From Acidimicrobiia bacterium (lineage in GTDB: Bacteria > Actinomycetota > Acidimicrobiia > Spongiisociales > UBA11373): DNA of 64,000 nt. This document shows positions 1 to 7,956 of the stretch, in pieces. The DNA lies in assembly GCA_029263095.1 (NCBI GenBank), contig JAJCYA010000002.1, positions 96,511 to 160,510 of the forward strand. Direction: 5' to 3'. The position numbers and the translations under genes are program-made. Position 1 is the first letter of the stretch. Each line of letters starts with the position of its first letter. Below the pieces are notes generated by a model that saw only the letters and a program-made list of their open reading frames with translations, had not been told where the DNA came from and did no database searches.

Positions 1-1356
1 GCGCTCATCGAGGTCGAGATTGGCAAAGAACTCCGAGGCCTCCCGAAGCGAAAGCACCGACACCTCATGGAGGTTCTGCCCACCGACAGTCACCGCCAAT
101 GAGGCAGGGCTGAAACGCGCTCCGCCGCAGCCTTCGCAAGGCACCAGCCGCATGTACTGCTGGTATCCCTCCCGGGCCGCCTCCGACTCCGCTCCATCGT
201 GGCGGCGCTTGAGCCAAGGAATCAGCCCCTCATATGAGGTCTGGTAGCGGCGTTGCCTGCCGAAACGGTTTTCGTAGGAGACGGTGACGGGTTGCTCCCC
301 GGTTCCGTCCAGAATCAGGGTTCGGGCCTTCTTAGTCAGCTTGTTGAATGGAGTGTCCATCGCAAAGCCATGCTCCCGCGCCACCCCTTCGAGAACCCGT
401 TGGTAGTACGACGACCGATGCCGGCCCATCCACGGGATGATCGCCCCTGCCTCCAGGGTCTTGTCCTCGTCGGGAACCGCCAGATGCCAATCGACCTGGT
501 AACGCGTCCCAATGCCGTTGCAGGTGGCGCACGCACCGTAGGGACTGTTAAACGAGAAGTTGCGCGGCTGGAGCTCTTCGAATGAGATACCGCAGTGGTC
601 ACAGGCCAGGTGCTGACTAAAGGTGAGGGTCGGGCCGTCAACGATATCGACGGTCGCTATGCCCTCTGCGAGACGCAGGGCCGTCTCGAGCGAATCGGTC
701 AAGCGGCGCTCGATCCCATCCTTGCGCACCAGTCGATCGACTACGACCTCGATGGTGTGCTGGTAGTACCGATCGAGTTTGATGTCCTCGGTGAGATCGC
801 GGATGTCCCCGTCAATCCGAGCCCTGCTGAAACCCTCTCTGGCCAGCTCGGTGAGGAGCTGCTCGTACTCACCTTTGCGCCCCCTCACAACCGGCGCCAG
901 CACCTGGAAGCGGGTTCCTTCGTCGAGCTCCAGGATCTGATCCACTATCTGCTGCGGTGTCTGGCGAGAGACCCGCCGCCCACACTCCGGGCAGTGAGGA
1001 ATCCCGACCCGCGCCCACAGGAGACGTAGATAGTCGTGGATCTCAGTCACGGTGCCCACCGTCGACCGCGGGTTGCGGCTGGCAGTCTTCTGATCGATCG
1101 AGATCGCCGGTGAAAGACCCTCTATGAACTCGACATTCGGCTTCTCCATTTGCCCGAGGAATTGCCTGGCATATGCCGACAGGCTTTCGACATAGCGACG
1201 CTGGCCTTCTGCATAGATCGTGTCGAAGGCCAACGATGACTTCCCAGAACCCGAGAGCCCGGTAAACACAATGAGCCGCTCGCGCGGTAGCTCGAGCGAT
1301 ACGTTCTTCAGGTTGTGCTCGCGCGCACCCTTGATGATGATGGAGTTTGTAGCCAC
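1..1356 (-). CDS. uvrA: Excinuclease ABC subunit A, N-terminal part (cut by left window edge)
   Basis: UvrA is the damage-sensing ATPase of nucleotide excision repair; its dimer loads UvrB onto lesions in the cytoplasm. The first 452 codons are present and the frame is still open at base 1. Visible are the first Walker A loop (GLSGSGKSS, near residue 35) with the following [16 protein letters not shown] signature, a CPEC pair opening the UvrB-binding zinc region, and a later CDHC...CATC zinc module followed by [11 protein letters not shown], all typical of the family. GTG at 1356 is chosen because it puts the family N-terminus ([15 protein letters not shown]) directly after the start; a GGGAACGG stretch sits upstream as a weak ribosome site. 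It is divergent from tatA. Identity is certain; the C-terminal half lies outside the window. Confidence 0.97.
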   Translation of the reverse strand, partial: MATNSIIIKGAREHNLKNVSLELPRERLIVFTGLSGSGKSSLAFDTIYAEGQRRYVESLSAYARQFLGQMEKPNVEFIEGLSPAISIDQKTASRNPRSTVGTVTEIHDYLRLLWARVGIPHCPECGRRVSRQTPQQIVDQILELDEGTRFQVLAPVVRGRKGEYEQLLTELAREGFSRARIDGDIRDLTEDIKLDRYYQHTIEVVVDRLVRKDGIERRLTDSLETALRLAEGIATVDIVDGPTLTFSQHLACDHCGISFEELQPRNFSFNSPYGACATCNGIGTRYQVDWHLAVPDEDKTLEAGAIIPWMGRHRSSYYQRVLEGVAREHGFAMDTPFNKLTKKARTLILDGTGEQPVTVSYENRFGRQRRYQTSYEGLIPWLKRRHDGAESEAAREGYQQYMRLVPCEGCGGARFSPASLAVTVGGQNLHEVSVLSLREASEFFANLDLDER

Positions 1357-1381
1357 AGCCCGTTCCCAACGACGAACGGCG

Positions 1382-1387
1382 ATTGTA
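1382..1387 (-). promoter_or_regulatory. Candidate -10 box (TACAAT) for uvrA
   Basis: Read on the minus strand this is TACAAT, five of six matches to the sigma70 -10 consensus, 25 nt upstream of the uvrA GTG. No good -35 is visible at 16 to 18 nt. Between it and the start lies an inverted repeat (CCGTTC, 8 nt, GAACGG, about 1359-1378) that covers the weak ribosome site. No LexA-type GAAC-N4-GTTC box was found here. Confidence 0.35.
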
Positions 1388-1577
1388 ACTTCCGCCTGTG
1401 ACCGAATCTCAGGCGTGGGATTCGATTCGGCGATCCGCCATGCGGTTGTCAGAGGTACGGGGTCGAGCCGTGCCACCCGATTGCGGGTCCCAATCCGGGG
1501 ATCGTGGGAATGCATCGACCAGCGAGCAGACGGTCTCTGCCTATCATTGGCGTCACGACGAAGAGGAGCTGCAGCTC

Positions 1578-1784
1578 ATGTTCCGCCAGATCGGTACCGG
1601 AGAGATCGTTCTCATCGTCGCTGTGTTGGTGCTCTTCTTCGGTTCCCGCAAGCTCCCGGATCTGGCACGTTCTATCGGCAAGTCCGCCAGAGAACTGCGC
1701 AAGGGTCTCAGCGGTGAGGATGACGACGACGAGACCGATACCAAGGACACCGGCCGGGCTGACCAGGCCGAGCAGACCGACTAG
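1578..1784 (+). CDS. tatA: Sec-independent translocase protein TatA/E-like
   Basis: TatA forms the pore-like element of the twin-arginine translocation system, which exports folded proteins across the cytoplasmic membrane. The 68-residue product has the family layout: a short N-terminus with the membrane segment at residues 8-21 ([15 protein letters not shown]), the hinge and amphipathic helix [20 protein letters not shown], and a highly acidic tail from residue 47. ATG at 1578 has GAGGAG 9 nt upstream; a longer in-frame ORF exists but has no such signal. A TATCAT hexamer at 1542-1547 could be its -10 box. It lies alone between uvrA and uvrB and its stop overlaps the uvrB stop by 4 bp (convergent). 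TatC and TatB are not in the window. Confidence 0.93.
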   Translation: MFRQIGTGEIVLIVAVLVLFFGSRKLPDLARSIGKSARELRKGLSGEDDDDETDTKDTGRADQAEQTD

Positions 1785-3787
1785 GCCTCGACCATCTCCT
1801 TTAGTTCACGCTTTAGATCGTTGACTTCGTCGCGCAGACGAGCCGCATATTCGAACCTGAGCTCACGCGCCGCCTCCCGCATCTCCTCCTCGAGGCTCCG
1901 GATGAGGCGCTCCAGGTCGTCAGCCGGAAGATCGAGATCAGGTCTGGGAGTCACTTCCCGTTTCCGTCGATCGACGGCCGGTGCATCTGCCGAGCCGATC
2001 AACTCCAGAATGTCGGATACCTTCTTGCGGATCGTCTGCGGATCGATCCCGTGCTCCTCGTTGTAGGCCTGTTGCAGAGCTCGGCGACGATTGGTCTCGT
2101 TTAGAGCGCGTTGCATGGAACCCGTGACCTCGTCGGCGTACATCACCACTTGGCCGTCCACGTTGCGTGCAGCCCGGCCGATGGTCTGAATCAGCGAGGT
2201 CTCTGAACGCAGGAACCCCTCCTTATCCGCATCCAGGATCGCGACGAGGCCCACTTCTGGAAGATCGAGCCCCTCTCGCAAAAGGTTGATGCCGACCAGA
2301 ACATCGAATTCGCCCAGCCGAAGATCACGCAGGATCTGGACTCTCTCGAGAGTGTCGATCTCCGAGTGGAGGTAGCGGGCGCGCACCCCCATCTCCAGCA
2401 GGTAGTCCGTCAGGTCCTCCGCCATCTTCTTGGTGAGTGTGGTGACAAGCGCCCGCTGATCGGCCTCGGCGCGCTCCTGGACTTCATCGAGCAGATCATC
2501 GATCTGTCCCCGGGTGGGTTTCACAATCACTTCGGGATCGACCAGGCCGGTGGGGCGGATGATCTGCTCCACGACTCCTGCCGATTGTTCCAGCTCCCAG
2601 CTCCCCGGCGTCGCCGAAAGGAGGATTGCCTGATTGGCTCGCTCGTACCACTCGTCGAACCGAAGCGGGCGGTTGTCCATCGCCGAAGGGAGCCTGAAGC
2701 CGTGGTCAACCAAGACGTCCTTGCGGCTCCGGTCACCCTCGTACTGCCCGTGGAGCTGAGGAATCGTGACATGGCTCTCATCGAGCACCATGAGGTAGTC
2801 ATCGGGGAAGTAGTCGAGCAACGTGTATGGAGCTTCGCCAGGCTTGCGACCGTCGAGGTACCGCGAGTAGTTCTCGATCCCATTGCAGTATCCGAGTTCA
2901 CGCATCATCTCGAGGTCGTACGAGGTACGCATGCGAAGCCGCTGCGCCTCGAGCAGCTTGTCACGCTCACCGAACCACTCCAGACGGTCCGCCAATTCCA
3001 CCTCGATCGCAGCCGCCGCAGTTCTGATCCGTTCATCGGTCGTGACGTAGTGCGAGGCCGGGTAGATGATCATCTCGCCCAACTCGCGGATCACCTCGCC
3101 GGTGACCGGATTCATCTCCAGCATTCGTTCTACTTCGTCGCCGAAGTACTCGATCCTGACGATCGTCTCCTCGTATGAGGGAAACACCTCCAGAGTGTCC
3201 CCCTTGACCCGGAACTTTCCGCGAGTGAGGTTTACCTCGTTTCGTTCGTATTGGATATCGACGAGACGGCGTATCGCGTCCGACAGCGGGTACTCGACGC
3301 CGCGAATGAGCCGCAGCAGCTGTCCCTCGTACTGCTCGGGACTCCCCAGTCCGTAGATGGCCGATACCGAGGCGACGATGATCACATCTCGGCGGGTGAG
3401 CAACGCCGCAGTGGCGGAGTGGCGCAGGCGATCGATCTCGTCGTTGACACTCGAATCCTTCTCGATGTACGTATCACTCTGAGGGATGTATGCCTCGGGT
3501 TGGTAATAGTCGTAGTAGGAGACGAAATACTCGACCCGGTTGTCGGGGAAGAACTGCCGGAACTCGTTGGCGAGTTGGGCACCGAGTGCCTTGTTCGGCG
3601 CCAGCACCAATGTGGGGCGTTGAACGGCCTCGATGAGCCAGGCGATCGTGGCCGATTTCCCCGATCCGGTGATCCCGAGCAGCGTCTGAAAGCGATCTCC
3701 CGCGGCAACGCCCGCCGCGAGTGCGGCGATGGCCTCCGGCTGGTCGCCGGCGGGGTCGAAATCGGATACAACGCGGAACGGCTTCAC
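1781..3787 (-). CDS. uvrB: Excinuclease ABC subunit B
   Basis: UvrB is the central helicase-like subunit of nucleotide excision repair; it receives damaged DNA from UvrA and recruits UvrC. The 668-residue length is normal. Seen are the Walker A loop GITGSGKS (residues ~38-45, with Ser instead of the more usual Thr), the damage-probing beta-hairpin region [20 protein letters not shown] (~90-110), a DESH Walker B box, helicase motif VI (QTIGRAARN) and a C-terminal UVR domain (about 628-664) that binds UvrC. The start is GTG at 3787; there is no Shine-Dalgarno, but TACGCT lies 6 nt upstream, so a leaderless mRNA is possible. It faces tatA convergently and is followed upstream by coaE, as in Mycobacterium where these genes are near neighbours. 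Confidence 0.98.
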   Translation of the reverse strand: MKPFRVVSDFDPAGDQPEAIAALAAGVAAGDRFQTLLGITGSGKSATIAWLIEAVQRPTLVLAPNKALGAQLANEFRQFFPDNRVEYFVSYYDYYQPEAYIPQSDTYIEKDSSVNDEIDRLRHSATAALLTRRDVIIVASVSAIYGLGSPEQYEGQLLRLIRGVEYPLSDAIRRLVDIQYERNEVNLTRGKFRVKGDTLEVFPSYEETIVRIEYFGDEVERMLEMNPVTGEVIRELGEMIIYPASHYVTTDERIRTAAAAIEVELADRLEWFGERDKLLEAQRLRMRTSYDLEMMRELGYCNGIENYSRYLDGRKPGEAPYTLLDYFPDDYLMVLDESHVTIPQLHGQYEGDRSRKDVLVDHGFRLPSAMDNRPLRFDEWYERANQAILLSATPGSWELEQSAGVVEQIIRPTGLVDPEVIVKPTRGQIDDLLDEVQERAEADQRALVTTLTKKMAEDLTDYLLEMGVRARYLHSEIDTLERVQILRDLRLGEFDVLVGINLLREGLDLPEVGLVAILDADKEGFLRSETSLIQTIGRAARNVDGQVVMYADEVTGSMQRALNETNRRRALQQAYNEEHGIDPQTIRKKVSDILELIGSADAPAVDRRKREVTPRPDLDLPADDLERLIRSLEEEMREAARELRFEYAARLRDEVNDLKRELKEMVEA

Positions 3788-3815
3788 GTCGGCAGCGTAC
3801 CCAGGGCCTGTGACA

Positions 3816-4397
3816 TCAGTCGCTGGTCAGGCGCTCCCACACCGCTCGGCAGCCTCTTTCGAGTGTCTTCTCGTCGGCACTGTTGTCGATGACGAAATCG
3901 GCGGCGAGCAGCCACTCTGAACGCGACGGCTGACGCGCCATGATCGCCCTGATGTCCGACTCCACCAACCGATCATCCCGTGCCAGCACCCGAGCCACCC
4001 GGATTCCCTCCGGCGCGTCGACAACGACAGTCATCCACCCGTCGAACCAGTCGCGCAGGATCGGCATCTCGACAATGACGACCTCCGATTCCGGCACCTC
4101 GGCCATGGCGTCCAGCAGGTCGCGCCGCGTCGGCGGATGCGTTATCGACTCGAGAGCGTGGAGCTGCTCAGGCGATCCAAAGACAAGCCGGCCGAGTTCG
4201 ATGCGATCGATCGCCCCCCCGCTGGCCACCTCGGGCCACAACTCGATCACCCGCTCGGTGGCCTCGGAGCCGGGGGCAAGAACGCGACGAGCGAAGTCGT
4301 CGGCCGAAAACACCACTGCTCCAAGAGACGAGAAGATCTCACCGGCCGACGACTTTCCAGAGCCGATGCCGCCCGAAAGAACGAAACGCGCCGACAT
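3816..4397 (-). CDS. coaE: Dephospho-CoA kinase
   Basis: CoaE phosphorylates the 3'-hydroxyl of the ribose in dephospho-CoA with ATP, the last step of coenzyme A synthesis. The 193-residue protein begins with the P-loop [17 protein letters not shown], followed by the conserved [16 protein letters not shown] segment and the lid region with VARVLARDD. The frame stays open much further upstream, but that part runs back into the upstream CpaE-like gene and does not resemble CoaE, so ATG at 4397, a few residues before the P-loop, is taken as start; no clear Shine-Dalgarno is visible there. It lies 28 nt upstream of uvrB on the same strand. Some actinobacterial CoaE proteins carry a C-terminal UPF0157/GrpB domain; this one does not. 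Confidence 0.95.
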   Translation of the reverse strand: MSARFVLSGGIGSGKSSAGEIFSSLGAVVFSADDFARRVLAPGSEATERVIELWPEVASGGAIDRIELGRLVFGSPEQLHALESITHPPTRRDLLDAMAEVPESEVVIVEMPILRDWFDGWMTVVVDAPEGIRVARVLARDDRLVESDIRAIMARQPSRSEWLLAADFVIDNSADEKTLERGCRAVWERLTSD

Positions 4398-4494
4398 CAG
4401 ACGGACACACCGGTGAGTGGGACTCGGTGGACCGGGCATGAGACCCGGTTCCCATTGCAATGAGCGATGCCGCGACGAGCCATCGGCCTCAAGG

Positions 4495-6252
4495 CTACTG
4501 GGCTCCGAGGCCCTCCCCATTCGCCTTTGGATCGAGGCTCTCCGCCAGGGCGTGGAATGCTCGAGCAACCCTCGAACGCGGACTAGAGACAAGAGCCGGC
4601 ACCCCCGCGTTGACCGACTGCGGAACGAGGCGGTCGCTGGGGATAGAACCACCCACCCGGAGACCGAGTGTGCGCTCGAGTTCGGCAACGTCGAGTCGTG
4701 CCTTCGAGTTACTCCGATTGACAACGAGTCGGATGCGAGCCATGTCGAATCCGATCTGACGGAGGCCATCAAGAGCGATCTTGGTGTTCTTGACAGACGG
4801 AAGATCCATATCGACCACGGTGATGACCTGATCGGAATGCTCCAGGATGGTAATGAGGCCGTCATCGAACACCGGCCCAGTGTCCACGATCACAGTGTCG
4901 AAGATCGAGCGCAGCCGGTCCACGACTTCGACGACAGACTTGGCGTCGATCTCCTCGGAGCCGATGGGCAGCAGCGGTGCAGGCGCGACCCGAATTCCGG
5001 TCTCATGCCGGATCAGAGCAGCTTCGAGCCGTTCATCCGTCATCTGATCGACACGGCCGACCAGCTCGCCAAGCGTGCGCACCGGATCGATCTCGAGCAT
5101 CAGCGCAACGTCGCCGAACTGTAGGTCCGCATCGACGATCGCTACTCGTTCCGGATCGGAACGCATGCCGATGGCGATCGCGAGGTTTGTCGCTGTGACC
5201 GTCTTGCCCGAGCCGCCCTTGCCGGCCATCACCGCGATGACGCGGCCGGACTGTGATCGGGTTCGGTACGGCTCCCTAGCCGTCTCGGTCTCCTCCGCCT
5301 CCTCGGCCTCCTCGGAAGAGTCAACGGGTGGTGACCCCTCCGGTCGGGTCGGCAGCGACACCTCATTCAGGAACTCGGTGGGCGGCATGGCAGGCGGCAT
5401 CGGCATCTGCATCTCAGGACCCAAGGGGGTTGCCTCAGGAATGAGCGGGGCCAGCCCTGAAGCAGCGGGCAGCTCTGGCGGCAGCACTTCGTCCGCCAGA
5501 TCGAACTCCATCGCATCGGCCGGTTCATCTTCCGGCCACGCCGGCGGTTCCTCGAGTCGAGGGTCCGGTTGGGGCGGTTCCACCGGGGTGGGGGCGATGG
5601 GAGCTTCCGGCTCAGGCACGTCCGTCACTACTGGAGGCAGGTGCTCGAGTGCCATTGGTGGTTTGTCTTCGAGCGGACCAGCTTCGGCGTTAAAGGCCAC
5701 TTCGGCGGGGGTAGCCACCGATACAGGGGAGTCGTCAGCACCGGGAGGCTCCGGCGGTACCAGACCAAACGGATCCGCCGCGACGCCTGGCGCCGGAGTG
5801 GCGATCTCGGACGGGGAGTCAGGTTCCTCGATCTCTCTCCACGCCGCTGGTTCAACGACGAACTGGATCTCGGTCGCCGTCGGAAGCAACTGGGGAACTT
5901 GTACAACCAGGTCGCTCAGATCGCGTTCCGAGAGAGGTGTCTCGAGAACATCTGCAAAACCGCCCCTGAGCGCCGCCTTGAGGAGCCGGTTGGTGACGAC
6001 CTCCGCCGCCAATACCAGCTGGACCGAAGAATCGGTAGATATGAGAGTACGGGCCTGGTTGATAGCGATATCGCTTGCGAAGGCAGGCCCGAGGAGCACT
6101 AGATCCACTCGACCACCCGACACGATCTCGCGTGCTTCCTCCAGATCGCGAGCAGCCAGGACCCGGTGATCCGCCAGTACGGGGCGGGCATCGTCGATAA
6201 ACCGTTGGTCGGTATCGACAACCAGCACCAGCCGGCGGTGGTCGTTCCTCAT
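4495..6252 (-). CDS. CpaE/TadZ-like protein: pseudo-receiver plus MinD/ParA-family ATPase
   Basis: This 585-residue protein has three parts. Residues 8-115 look like a response-regulator receiver fold, but where the phospho-acceptor Asp should be the strand reads VDLVLLGP, so it is probably not phosphorylated. Residues ~125-335 are a long Pro/Glu-rich, low-complexity linker. Residues ~337-580 are a MinD/ParA-type ATPase with deviant Walker A KGGSGKT (about 345-351), AIVDADLQFGD and VIVDTGP. This layout is that of CpaE/TadZ, which places type IVb pilus machines at the cell pole. No tad/cpa pilus genes are near, so its partner is unknown; it could instead position another envelope machine. ATG at 6252 is chosen because AGGAAGG precedes it by 5 nt; an in-frame GTG at 6258 touches that site. 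Confidence 0.85.
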   Translation of the reverse strand: MRNDHRRLVLVVDTDQRFIDDARPVLADHRVLAARDLEEAREIVSGGRVDLVLLGPAFASDIAINQARTLISTDSSVQLVLAAEVVTNRLLKAALRGGFADVLETPLSERDLSDLVVQVPQLLPTATEIQFVVEPAAWREIEEPDSPSEIATPAPGVAADPFGLVPPEPPGADDSPVSVATPAEVAFNAEAGPLEDKPPMALEHLPPVVTDVPEPEAPIAPTPVEPPQPDPRLEEPPAWPEDEPADAMEFDLADEVLPPELPAASGLAPLIPEATPLGPEMQMPMPPAMPPTEFLNEVSLPTRPEGSPPVDSSEEAEEAEETETAREPYRTRSQSGRVIAVMAGKGGSGKTVTATNLAIAIGMRSDPERVAIVDADLQFGDVALMLEIDPVRTLGELVGRVDQMTDERLEAALIRHETGIRVAPAPLLPIGSEEIDAKSVVEVVDRLRSIFDTVIVDTGPVFDDGLITILEHSDQVITVVDMDLPSVKNTKIALDGLRQIGFDMARIRLVVNRSNSKARLDVAELERTLGLRVGGSIPSDRLVPQSVNAGVPALVSSPRSRVARAFHALAESLDPKANGEGLGAQ

Positions 6253-6327
6253 GTTCACCTTCCTCAGAGCGCGCTCGCGGTAGGCGCGGACTCTCGGTGG
6301 TCATCGGAAGTCCATGGTCGAACTTGA

Positions 6328-6347
6328 GTCCCCAACACCTTGGGGAC
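6328..6347 (-). terminator. Stem-loop downstream of rpsA
   Basis: A perfect 6-bp stem GTCCCC/GGGGAC with an 8-nt loop lies 13 nt past the rpsA stop codon, between rpsA and the CpaE-like gene. No run of T follows on the minus strand, so it is either a factor-dependent or structure-only end of the rpsA message. Confidence 0.45.
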
Positions 6348-6359
6348 CGGAGAGCGGGA

Positions 6360-7862
6360 CTACTTGCGTCCGATCCCGCGCTGCTTGAGTTCCTCGAGAA
6401 TCGCCTCGAGCGACGCATCGGCGTTGAATGCCGGAATGTCGTCTTCTTCCTTGTCGTCTTCGCGAGTGAACTCCTGACGACGCTTCTTGCTGCCCTTGCC
6501 GGGTGCCGGGGCGCGTTCGTCTTGCCATTGCTGACGGTTCTCCCACTCCGGGAGCGCCTGCTTGATGGAGAGGCTGATACGACGCCGCTCGCCGTCGACC
6601 TCGCTGATCCTCACCTTGACCGGTTGGTCCACCGACAGTTCTAGTTCCGGACTCTCGACATGGTGCATCGCTATCTCGCTCACGTGCACGAGGCCCTCCA
6701 CGCCGTCGGTCACCGACACGAACGCGCCGAACGGCACAGTCTTTGTCACGGTCCCGTCGACGATATCGCCAACGCCGTGCTTGGAGGAAAAGGACTCCCA
6801 GGGGTCCTCGCGGGTCTGTCGAATCGACAGCGAGATCCGCTCTCGATCGAGATCGACCTCGAGCACCTTGATCTGCACCTTGTCTCCGACACTCACCATT
6901 TCGGACGGATGACTCACATGCTGCCAAGAGAGTTCCGAGACGTGTACGAGACCGTCCATGCCGCCCAGATCCACGAAGGCTCCAAAGTTCACGACCGAGG
7001 AAACGACGCCGTCGCGGATTTCTCCGGGAGCTAGGTCGTCGAGGAACGCCTGGCGTTGCTCGGCCTGCGCCTCCTCGAGCCACGCGCGACGGCTCAGCAC
7101 GACGTTGTTGCGGTTCTTGTCGAGCTCGATGACCTTTGCCTCGAGTGTCTCGCCGATGTACGGCTGAAGATCACGCACCCGGCGTAGTTCGACCAGCGAC
7201 GCGGGAAGGAAGCCGCGCAGTCCGATGTCAACGATCAACCCGCCCTTGACAACCTCAATGACTTGACCGGTCACCGTGCCGCCCTGCTTCATGACCGTCT
7301 CAACCCGACCCCACGCCCGTTCATACTGGGCGCGCTTCTTGGAAAGGATCAGCCGACCTTCGGAATCCTCCATGGTGAGGACCAACGCCTCGATCTCTTC
7401 ACCCACGTTGACCACGTCGGCGGGGTTGACCGAGTTCCGAATCGACAGTTCCTTGAGGGGGATGACGCCCTCGGACTTGTAGCCGATATCGACCAGCACC
7501 GCATCGGGGTCGATCCGAGCAACAGTGCCTTTCACCATGCTTCCCTCGGAGAACTCCACGACGGTTCTCTCGACGGCAGCCGCAAAGTCTTCTGCGGAGA
7601 GATCGTCCGGGATATCACCCAATGCCTTGACGGCTGCAGCCGGGTCGGCCACAACGATCTCGGTAATAGTTACTTCCGGCGCCTCGGGCTCAGGGGTTGC
7701 GGTCTCCGCCTCGGGGGCGGCTGCGTCGTCCTGTGCTTCGGGCTCGGTCGTCTCGGCGCCGGCCCGGGCCGGTTCCTCTACGGCTACCGCTGTGTCAGCG
7801 GTCTCCTCGCCGGGCTCGATAGCGTCCTCCGCGTCGAGCGCGTTCACGGTCTCGTCGGTCAT
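6360..7862 (-). CDS. rpsA: 30S ribosomal protein S1
   Basis: S1 binds mRNA on the small ribosomal subunit and helps unfold leaders for initiation. The 500-residue product has an acidic, Ala/Glu/Pro-rich N-terminal extension (residues ~1-75) and four S1 RNA-binding domains at about 107-176, 193-258, 281-349 and 365-434, each with the GxxVDIG or GAFVDLG core, then a basic/acidic tail. Four rather than six domains is usual for actinobacteria. ATG at 7862 is chosen because GAGGTGAT lies 9 nt upstream; the frame continues 45 codons further but overlaps the polA end. It is 94 nt downstream of polA, the same pairing as in Mycobacterium. Retention of an SD is notable here since many neighbours lack one. 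Confidence 0.95.
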   Translation of the reverse strand: MTDETVNALDAEDAIEPGEETADTAVAVEEPARAGAETTEPEAQDDAAAPEAETATPEPEAPEVTITEIVVADPAAAVKALGDIPDDLSAEDFAAAVERTVVEFSEGSMVKGTVARIDPDAVLVDIGYKSEGVIPLKELSIRNSVNPADVVNVGEEIEALVLTMEDSEGRLILSKKRAQYERAWGRVETVMKQGGTVTGQVIEVVKGGLIVDIGLRGFLPASLVELRRVRDLQPYIGETLEAKVIELDKNRNNVVLSRRAWLEEAQAEQRQAFLDDLAPGEIRDGVVSSVVNFGAFVDLGGMDGLVHVSELSWQHVSHPSEMVSVGDKVQIKVLEVDLDRERISLSIRQTREDPWESFSSKHGVGDIVDGTVTKTVPFGAFVSVTDGVEGLVHVSEIAMHHVESPELELSVDQPVKVRISEVDGERRRISLSIKQALPEWENRQQWQDERAPAPGKGSKKRRQEFTREDDKEEDDIPAFNADASLEAILEELKQRGIGRK

Positions 7863-7956
7863 GGGTATGGAATCACCTCGAAATGGAAGCTCCTCGAGCG
7901 CGTGGTGACTCGAAGGCGCAGCGAGATTACCACGCGCGAGGGGGTCATCGGTCACC

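Noticed and set aside
1359-1378. Inverted repeat before uvrA as a possible LexA box
   Set aside because: The arms are GTTC-N8-GAAC, the reverse of the actinobacterial GAAC-N4-GTTC operator; treated only as a hairpin.
5075-6169. 364-codon plus-strand frame rich in Ser and Gly
   Set aside because: It is the antisense of the Pro/Glu-rich linker of the CpaE-like gene; no start signal and no domain.
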